DNA from: Mesolinea sp964536465
Lineage (GTDB): Bacteria; Chloroflexota; Anaerolineae; Anaerolineales; Anaerolineaceae
Reading direction: 5' to 3'
NCBI GenBank assembly: GCA_964536465.1
Contig: CAZHXQ010000018.1
Location: 1-27,917, forward strand
Length of the DNA: 27,917 nt
Below are positions 22,544-27,917 of the stretch, in pieces (position 1 is the stretch's first letter; each line of letters begins with the position of its first letter). The notes under the pieces were generated by a model. The model made no database searches, was not told where the DNA came from, and worked only from the letters and a program-made list of their open reading frames with translations. Position numbers and translations under genes: made by a program.

Positions 22544-24397
22544 TCAGGCGATTTCGATTTCAACCAGGGGAAAACGGCTCTCAGAAAAGAGTTTCCTCAG
22601 ATAGCCTTTTTGGCTCTCTTGCAATCCGTCCAGCACCATCCGCACGTGAAAATCCCCGTTTTTGGAGGTGGTATTGACGGTCCGCAGAATATTACCTCCG
22701 GCTTCTGTGATCAACCCGGCAAGGTATGCCAGCCCTCCCGGGCGGTTGGAGGTGTTGCTTCCATAAACCTGAATCGAGGTCCAGCGCGAAGCAGAATCCG
22801 ATATGCCAGATAGCCCCATCGCGTTTTCAACTTCTTCAAGGAAGATGGAACCGCCGCCGATTGCGGCGTAAAGGTCGTCGAGGTTGGCACAGGCGAGCAA
22901 ACCGAGCATGGATTCAAGCCGATTAGGTTCCAAGGAAGCTACGTCGTTGAGGTCAAGGATTCCATGTTTGATCAAAATGGGATGAATCTTCTTCCGCCCC
23001 TCTTTACTGGCGGCTTTCAGGTTAACTCTCGCCAGGACGTTGCGGAGCAGGCGGGCGGTAGTCGGACCACAGTGGTTCAACCAATCCGGGTCAGGCTGCT
23101 TGTGTGGTCCGTCGCTGACAACTTCGACAACATCCCCGGGGTTGAGGTTGTCGTAAATGTGGCGTTCCTCTCCGTTTACCAGCACTTTATGGATTTTATC
23201 CAGGTAATATTCCTGTATGGCTGCGACTCCATCGAGGACGGTGCTTCCCTCTTCCAGGAAACGGGTTCCACCATAAGTAGTCAGGATCTGTACTGGTCGG
23301 TATCGGCTGATGTCCTTGTTATTGTTGATCGCATAAATGATACCCCAGGTGTTTTCACCTTCCATCTCCTCTGTGGCGATAGCGATTTCGATAGCGCCGG
23401 TACCCGGAAGATAAGCGGTCACCTGCAGTGCCCGGTAGCCGTTTTGGGGAGAGGCAATGTAGTCATCGAAGCGGTCCTGGTCCAGGTTGCGCTGGAAATA
23501 TTTATTGACTCTCGCCAACAGACGGTAACAGGGCATTTCGTCTTTGCCACTTACCAGCATGCGAAAACTGACAATGTCATTTACAGCGGAAAAATCCTCC
23601 AGAGAAGTGCGGTGGTTGAGCGCCATCCGCTGGAGTTTATCCCAGGCTTGCCAATAGCCATTAACCGTGAAGTTGATCTGACCGTCGATGCCCTCGGATT
23701 CCATAATCGCGCCCAGTTCACCCAGGTAATAGCGGATAAAGTTGAGATTGAGGCGAGGATCAGCATCGATTTTGGCTTTGACTGTTAAAAATGGGTCGGG
23801 TTCAGCATAGGGGAAGGCCATGTCTTCGATCCATCGCCGCCAACGATAACAATTGAGAATTCCAGCCAGCTTGCCATAAGCGCGGATGGCTTCGTTTGCC
23901 TTGGCCCATTGTTTGGCGGGTGGCTGGTATTGCAGTGTCATCATATTGTGGGATTTGTCTGCCAGCTTAATCACGAAGACCGCCGGGTCGCGAAACATGG
24001 CAATTTTTCGCAAAGTTTCCAATTCCCTGCTGGAACCGTCACGGGGATTACTGATTTTCGTGAGGCCATCGATGATGTGAGCGACCTCGCCCCCGAGTTC
24101 ACCAGGAAACAATTCTTTGATCTCTTCTAAAGTTTCGCCCTGGTCTTCGACAGTATCATGGAGCAGGGCGGCTATCGTCCAGGATTCGATGCTGACCAGT
24201 TTATCAACAAAGGCGGCAACCCAGGCACAGTGCGTTTCAAAATAGGGTTCGCCAGAAAGTCGTTTCTGGCCGGCGTGGACTTTCTCGCCCCATTCATAGG
24301 CGCGTTGGATCGCTTGCGTGCGGGGAACGAACGGGCCCACGTTAAAATCATCCGTGATGAGGGGACGGATCTCTGAGACGTTCATGACACGAACCAA
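22544..24397 (-). CDS. RelA/SpoT homologue, predicted ppGpp hydrolase with degenerate synthetase domain
   Basis: A 617-residue RSH-type protein with the usual order HD hydrolase, synthetase-like, TGS and ACT. The HD residues are complete: His56, His80-Asp81 with Glu84-Asp85 (LLHDTVED), and Asp147 in IKLADKSHNM, with spacing identical to Streptococcus Rel (His53, His77-Asp78, Asp144). In the synthetase-like part the RxKxxxSIxxK loop is replaced by NGYWQAWDKLQRM and EIQIRT by EIAIAT, while DIVSFR and FDDYIASPQNGY remain recognisable. TGS is at about 385-445 and ACT at about 540-615. So it should degrade (p)ppGpp rather than make it. I choose TTG 24397 because AGGAG is seven bases upstream; ATG 24385 is the alternative. 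A TATAAT lies at 24441-24446. Confidence 0.87.
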   Translation of the reverse strand: MVRVMNVSEIRPLITDDFNVGPFVPRTQAIQRAYEWGEKVHAGQKRLSGEPYFETHCAWVAAFVDKLVSIESWTIAALLHDTVEDQGETLEEIKELFPGELGGEVAHIIDGLTKISNPRDGSSRELETLRKIAMFRDPAVFVIKLADKSHNMMTLQYQPPAKQWAKANEAIRAYGKLAGILNCYRWRRWIEDMAFPYAEPDPFLTVKAKIDADPRLNLNFIRYYLGELGAIMESEGIDGQINFTVNGYWQAWDKLQRMALNHRTSLEDFSAVNDIVSFRMLVSGKDEMPCYRLLARVNKYFQRNLDQDRFDDYIASPQNGYRALQVTAYLPGTGAIEIAIATEEMEGENTWGIIYAINNNKDISRYRPVQILTTYGGTRFLEEGSTVLDGVAAIQEYYLDKIHKVLVNGEERHIYDNLNPGDVVEVVSDGPHKQPDPDWLNHCGPTTARLLRNVLARVNLKAASKEGRKKIHPILIKHGILDLNDVASLEPNRLESMLGLLACANLDDLYAAIGGGSIFLEEVENAMGLSGISDSASRWTSIQVYGSNTSNRPGGLAYLAGLITEAGGNILRTVNTTSKNGDFHVRMVLDGLQESQKGYLRKLFSESRFPLVEIEIA

Positions 24398-24440
24398 GGC
24401 GCTGCTCCTCTCTGTCCAGGCAAAAATAGACTATCTTTTA

Positions 24441-24446
24441 ATTATA
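24441..24446 (-). promoter_or_regulatory. Putative -10 element for the RSH gene
   Basis: Perfect TATAAT on the minus strand, about 44 bases before TTG 24397. No clear -35. The RSH and thioredoxin-CcdA genes follow each other with a 49-base gap, so they may share this promoter, although TAGAAT at 22504-22509 could give the second gene its own. Confidence 0.45.
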
Positions 24447-24469
24447 TCGCAAGCTCGTTTTGTTGGGTG

Positions 24470-24495
24470 AAAAAACGTCTGAATGGTTAATTCAG
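24470..24495 (-). terminator. Probable terminator of the DUF1294 gene
   Basis: On the minus strand CTGAAT (24495-24490) and ATTCAG (24484-24479) enclose a five-base loop that contains the stop codon, and the hairpin is followed after three bases by TTTTTT (24475-24470). The stem is short and AT-rich. Confidence 0.5.
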
Positions 24496-24735
24496 GAAGA
24501 AAATCAATGTAATTTGAAGCAGGGCTGCTAATCCGTAAATAATCCAAAAATAATTCTTTCGGGTCTTGTGATGGAAGGCTTTCATGCCGACCAAACCGCC
24601 AATCGCTCCACCAAAGGCGCCCAATGCCAGCAGGACCCGCTCAGGCACCCTCCAGCCGTGGCGTACGGCTTGAGACTTGTCATATCCAAGCAAGAGGAAG
24701 GTAATCAGGCTTAGGGGGATGAGCAGGCGTTCCAT
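24487..24735 (-). CDS. DUF1294 small membrane protein
   Basis: A small integral membrane protein of 82 residues: a helix at 2-16, the characteristic YDKSQAVRHGWRVPERVLLALGAFGGAIGGLVGM stretch (DUF1294 signature, about 18-50), KAFHHKTRKNYFW and a final helix (about 65-80). Members of this family have no known function and are sometimes fused to a cold-shock domain. ATG 24735 is chosen over an in-frame TTG four codons upstream. A TATAAT (24768-24773, minus) lies 32 bases before the ATG. It is divergent from the YigZ-type gene. Confidence 0.85.
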   Translation of the reverse strand: MERLLIPLSLITFLLLGYDKSQAVRHGWRVPERVLLALGAFGGAIGGLVGMKAFHHKTRKNYFWIIYGLAALLQITLIFFLN

Positions 24736-24767
24736 ATTTTCAACCAATTTTCGCTATTAGCAGGGAA

Positions 24768-24773
24768 ATTATA
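24768..24773 (-). promoter_or_regulatory. Putative -10 element for the DUF1294 gene
   Basis: Perfect TATAAT on the minus strand in the 65-base divergent region shared with the YigZ-type gene. A TATGAT at 24777-24782 on the plus strand could serve the other gene. Confidence 0.4.
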
Positions 24774-24800
24774 GCGTATGATTGAATAGAAGGAGCCTGT

Positions 24801-25445
24801 ATGGATCAAATTCAACGTCTGATTCCGCTTGAGGCAGTAGAAACCGAAATTACCGTGGTCAATTCCCGCTTTATTGCTAACCTGGCGCCGGCCAGCAGTG
24901 TCGAAGATGCCCGCGGTTTTATTTCGGAAATTAAGAAGCGCCATCCGGATGCCAGCCACCATGTCCCTGCTTTCGTGATTGGGCATGGGAAAAGCATTAT
25001 CGCTCACTGCAGTGATGACGGCGAGCCTTCGGGCACAGCGGGCAGACCTGCCCTGGCCGTCCTGCAAGGAAGCGGGCTCGGTAATGTGGTAGTGGTTGTA
25101 ACCCGCTATTTCGGAGGAACAAAACTGGGTACTGGCGGCCTGGTCAAGGCTTATGGGGATGCCGTTCGGGAAGTGCTCAAACAGGTCAGGTTTGCAGCAC
25201 TGCTGCCCACCACCACACTGATGTTTGTGGCGCCTTACCGCTTGTATGACCAGGTTGTGCGGCTGATGGAAGCCCACGACGCTCTGGTGCTTGAGACTGA
25301 ATTTCTCGAAAATGTGACCGTGACTTTGAGGCTCAAGGATGAAGAGGTGCAGGCATTTACCAACACGCTCGGCAATCTCAGTTCCGGGCAGGTCGAACCG
25401 ATTGTGGTAGAACAAAATCCTGAAAGCGTCTTTCCGTTAGCCTGA
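24801..25445 (+). CDS. yigZ: YigZ/IMPACT (UPF0029) family protein
   Basis: A 214-residue protein of the bacterial YigZ branch of the IMPACT family. Residues 1-130 hold the conserved N-terminal domain with SRFIANLAP, SDDGEPSGTAGRPAL (about 73-87) and VVVVTRYFGGTKLGTGGLVKAY (about 95-116); residues 140-214 resemble the C-terminal DUF1949 ferredoxin-like domain. Binding to ribosomes or nucleic acids has been proposed for this family; the eukaryotic relative IMPACT regulates GCN2. No enzymatic role is certain. ATG 24801 has AGGAG five bases upstream. It ends one base before the stop of the convergent ABC transporter gene. Confidence 0.93.
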   Translation: MDQIQRLIPLEAVETEITVVNSRFIANLAPASSVEDARGFISEIKKRHPDASHHVPAFVIGHGKSIIAHCSDDGEPSGTAGRPALAVLQGSGLGNVVVVVTRYFGGTKLGTGGLVKAYGDAVREVLKQVRFAALLPTTTLMFVAPYRLYDQVVRLMEAHDALVLETEFLENVTVTLRLKDEEVQAFTNTLGNLSSGQVEPIVVEQNPESVFPLA

Positions 25446-25446
25446 C

Positions 25447-27186
25447 TCAATAGAGCTGCTGCTGAGCCGTATACAATTTGTAATAAAGACCTTTTTCTGC
25501 CAGTAATTCAGCGTGAGTTCCTGATTCTACAATTTTGGAACCCTCCAAAGCCACAATTTTGTCAGCATTGCGTACAGTTGAGAGCCTGTGAGCGATGATA
25601 ATGGTTGTTCGTCCTTCGATCAGACGGTCGAGCGCTTGCTGAATCAGCAATTCAGTTTCGGTGTCCACAGAGGAAGTGGCTTCATCCAGTATCAGGATTG
25701 GGCTGTTTTTCAAGACAGCCCGGGCGATCGAAAGGCGCTGTTTTTGTCCACCAGAAAGTTTAACGCCGCGTTCGCCGATAAGCGAGTCATAACCGTTGGG
25801 CATATGATCGATAAACTCGGCGGCGTTGGCAATTTTAGCTGCCTCGATTACTTCTGCTTCCGTCGCGTCAGGTCTGCCAAACAGGATGTTCTCGCGGATG
25901 GTTCCGTGGAAGAGGAAAACATCCTGCAGAACCATACTGACCGACGCATGAAGTTGGTCGAGGTCAATCTCGCGCACGTCCACGCCATCGATGCTGATCG
26001 CGCCGCTGACCACGTCATAAAAGCGCGGGATCAGGCTTACCAAGGTGGTCTTGCCTACGCCCGTTGGGCCAACCAGGGCAACGGTTGTGCCTGCGGGGAT
26101 ATCGAGGTTGATGTCCACGAGCACTTCTTCATCCTCAACATAGTGAAAATTGACGTCCTTAAATTGGATGCCGCCCTGAATAGGTTCGGTGAAGTTGTGC
26201 GGCTCAGCCGGGGAGGCAATTTCGGGAGATACTGTCAGAATCTCAGCGATCCGCTCGAAGCCAGCCAGTGATTCCTGAACAGCCTCCATGGAGTTGCCCA
26301 GGCTGCGAACGGGCGTGTAAAAACTGTCGAGATACAGGAAAAACGCGACCAGGTTGGCGATGGAAAGCGTGCCGGCAATTGCCATGCGGGCGCCAAAGTA
26401 GATGATCAGCAGCTGACCAATGCCAGCCGCAAAGTCGAAGATGGGGTTGAAAATTGCCATCAATTTCAAGGCGCGCAGGTTTTTGCGCAAAACAAGCTGG
26501 ATGCTGTTGTCTACTCGCAGCAGTTCATCTTCTTCACGGGCAAAAGCCTTCACTTCTTTAATCCCTGAAAGGCTGTCGTTGAGCACGGCGTTCAGCTCTC
26601 CGACCGAGTGCTGCCGGTTTCTAAAGGCCGGTCGCACCAGCTTGCTGTAGCCGATCAACGCCAGGACGATCAGGGGAATCGGGATAAGCGTCAGCAAAGT
26701 AAGCCTGACATTCAGTGAAAGCAAGATGACCGTCACGCCAATTAAGGTGATGGTATTGACGATGATGTCTGGCAGGGCATGGGCAATCATGCGTTCAAAC
26801 AGGTCGGTATCGTTGATAATTCTTGACATCAGCTGACCGGTTTGCTTGTCTTCATAGAAACGTAAAGACAACTTTTGGATGTGTTCATACACCAGACGGC
26901 GGGCATCTGAAACCACCCCCCAGCCGGCAATGTGGGCGGCATAGGAACGCGTGAATTGCATTAACGCCCGGGCGATAAAAATCACCAGCGCGATGAGCGA
27001 GATGCGGGTGATAAAGTCGATTGTACTCTGGTCGAGCGGTTGGGTTGTCAGCCGATCGATGAGCAGACGGATGATCCAGGGAATAACCAGTTGGGCCGCA
27101 ACCAACCCCAGCATGGTGAGCGTGGTGAGTAAGATCAGTTTCCAGTATTTTTTGGCAAGTTTGCCCAGCAAGCTAAAGGGTTTCAC
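25447..27186 (-). CDS. ABC exporter half-transporter (membrane plus ATPase domains)
   Basis: Type IV ABC exporter half-transporter of about 579 residues that should work as a homodimer. An N-terminal six-helix membrane domain (about 1-310) is followed by the nucleotide-binding domain: Walker A GPTGVGKTT, Q-loop in MVLQDVFLFHG, signature LSGGQKQRLSIARA, Walker B ILILDEATSSVD, and H-loop in IIIAHRLST. It resembles the MsbA/BmrA lipid, drug or peptide exporters; substrate unknown. The start is ambiguous: I use GTG 27186, which has AAGGA seven bases upstream and overlaps the upstream peptidase stop by 14 bases; ATG 27225 would add 13 polar residues and lengthen the overlap to 53 bases. The overlap with a cysteine peptidase gene suggests a shared job. 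Confidence 0.9.
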   Translation of the reverse strand: MKPFSLLGKLAKKYWKLILLTTLTMLGLVAAQLVIPWIIRLLIDRLTTQPLDQSTIDFITRISLIALVIFIARALMQFTRSYAAHIAGWGVVSDARRLVYEHIQKLSLRFYEDKQTGQLMSRIINDTDLFERMIAHALPDIIVNTITLIGVTVILLSLNVRLTLLTLIPIPLIVLALIGYSKLVRPAFRNRQHSVGELNAVLNDSLSGIKEVKAFAREEDELLRVDNSIQLVLRKNLRALKLMAIFNPIFDFAAGIGQLLIIYFGARMAIAGTLSIANLVAFFLYLDSFYTPVRSLGNSMEAVQESLAGFERIAEILTVSPEIASPAEPHNFTEPIQGGIQFKDVNFHYVEDEEVLVDINLDIPAGTTVALVGPTGVGKTTLVSLIPRFYDVVSGAISIDGVDVREIDLDQLHASVSMVLQDVFLFHGTIRENILFGRPDATEAEVIEAAKIANAAEFIDHMPNGYDSLIGERGVKLSGGQKQRLSIARAVLKNSPILILDEATSSVDTETELLIQQALDRLIEGRTTIIIAHRLSTVRNADKIVALEGSKIVESGTHAELLAEKGLYYKLYTAQQQLY

Positions 27187-27823
27187 TGTTTTTTCCTTGT
27201 TCGAGTGAGATGATGACGGTGGCATGGTTGCCCCAGCGTGGGATGGGTATTGCCCAGGCCTGGCGAAATTGCCGATCTTCCATCCAAAACAGACCTGTTC
27301 CGGCGTTTACCCAGGAGTTGATAAAACCCCAGGGAGTGCGGGTAGTACCGCTGAAATGTTCGGGGTCGTAAGCCGCGAAGAGCATAGTGTGACCGCTGGC
27401 AGCTTGAACCGCGTTGTAATTCTTTGGCAGATCCTTGTAATAGATCGCAGGCGAATTTCCGTACCACCAGTAGATGGTGACCAGGCTGGCAATGTCTTCC
27501 GCCTGGGCGGTTGCCCGTAAAACCTCTGGGTTGAGATGCACCAATTTTGCCTTCAACGGCAGGTGATGCTTTTTTGCGAGGAAGCGCAGCAAACGCACCT
27601 GCATGGGAGGTGTGATGCCCGATTTTGGCGCCAGCCGGTAGAAGCGCCCGCGCCACCAGAGGCGGTTGACCTCATCAATGGTTTCCTGAAGGTCGAGTTT
27701 GACATCCGTCAGCAGTTCAATGGCAGCCGCCATAGAATGCACCGCGCAATCGTTCCCGATCTGAAGCGTTTGCAACTTGGCCAGTTTGGTTTCTGGCATT
27801 GCCCGCAGGCTGGTCTTTTTCAT
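27173..27823 (-). CDS. Stand-alone papain/C39-like cysteine peptidase
   Basis: A soluble 216-residue protein without signal peptide. QIGNDCAVHSMAAAIELL looks like the start of a papain-fold peptidase, with Gln21 (oxyanion hole) and Cys26 (nucleophile); His145 lies in SGHTMLFAAYD and Asn169 in GFINSW. The Gln-Cys-His-Asn set in that order is that of papain-like enzymes, and the N-terminal motif also recalls C39 leader peptidases of peptide exporters, which use Cys-His-Asp. It overlaps the ABC exporter gene downstream, so cutting a leader from an exported peptide is an attractive idea, but no precursor peptide is seen in the window. It may also act on another substrate. The 94 bases to the window end hold no gene I can support. 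Confidence 0.75.
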   Translation of the reverse strand: MKKTSLRAMPETKLAKLQTLQIGNDCAVHSMAAAIELLTDVKLDLQETIDEVNRLWWRGRFYRLAPKSGITPPMQVRLLRFLAKKHHLPLKAKLVHLNPEVLRATAQAEDIASLVTIYWWYGNSPAIYYKDLPKNYNAVQAASGHTMLFAAYDPEHFSGTTRTPWGFINSWVNAGTGLFWMEDRQFRQAWAIPIPRWGNHATVIISLEQGKNSETL

Positions 27824-27917
27824 TTGCCTATTTTACTATCTAAACCCGTACTGGACCTCACTTTATGCTTTTCCTGGTGAGAGTATGCGAAATAGAGAGC
27901 TTCCCCTCTAATATCGG

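Noticed and set aside
22964..23788. A 274-codon plus-strand open frame inside the RSH gene
   Set aside because: Long, but opposite a frame with intact HD, TGS and ACT domains; its translation resembles no family and has no operon context.

Overview
The window looks like ordinary chromosome from a bacterium of roughly 50% GC. My best guess is an Anaerolineae-type member of the Chloroflexota. That rests on the combination of protein sequences and on the short-leader or leaderless look of many start sites, not on a marker gene, so it is an inference (about 0.6). There are no tRNA or rRNA genes, CRISPR arrays, insertion sequences or phage genes that I can see. Coding density is very high: 27 protein genes, several ATGA/TAATG start-stop overlaps and two convergent 3' overlaps. 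No non-coding stretch exceeds about 240 bases.

Layout. 1-1580 (+): the 3' part of a calcineurin-like phosphoesterase and a DUF4349 lipoprotein, closed by a strong hairpin terminator. 1688-6528 (-): a tightly overlapped translation operon, prfA - prmC - tsaC/sua5-type gene, with a GH36 alpha-galactosidase as last gene. 6756-9051 (+): a histidine phosphatase and a CNNM/CBS membrane protein. 9027-10771 (-): a class I methyltransferase and a nine-helix membrane protein that resembles a degenerate UbiA protein. 10866-12020 (+): a MalY/PatB aminotransferase facing a cold-shock protein (-). 12631-13470 (+): a second methyltransferase, meeting a tgt-uppP pair (-) head-on.

15671-18893 is an iron module: a DtxR-family repressor (-) is divergent from feoA-feoB-FeoB-associated Cys-rich protein (+). 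The shared intergenic region carries a TTGACA-17-TAACAT promoter with two near-consensus DtxR/IdeR palindromes on and just after it. This is the clearest regulatory circuit in the window: iron-loaded DtxR should shut off ferrous iron uptake. 19016-20787 (+): alanine racemase, translationally joined to a PHP phosphoesterase.

20812-24735 (-): a membrane protein with two external thioredoxin folds fused to a CcdA/DsbD-type reductant channel; a RelA/SpoT homologue whose ppGpp-hydrolase residues are all present but whose synthetase motifs are eroded; and a DUF1294 protein. 24801-25445 (+): a YigZ/IMPACT protein. 25447-27823 (-): a free-standing papain/C39-like cysteine peptidase whose gene overlaps an ABC exporter half-transporter gene. 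This looks like a peptidase-exporter pair split into two polypeptides and is the best candidate for a little-described system here. Other items worth a look are the hydrolase-only RSH protein, the double-Trx-CcdA fusion, the decayed UbiA-like protein, and a set of -10 elements placed so close to start codons that the mRNAs would be leaderless.
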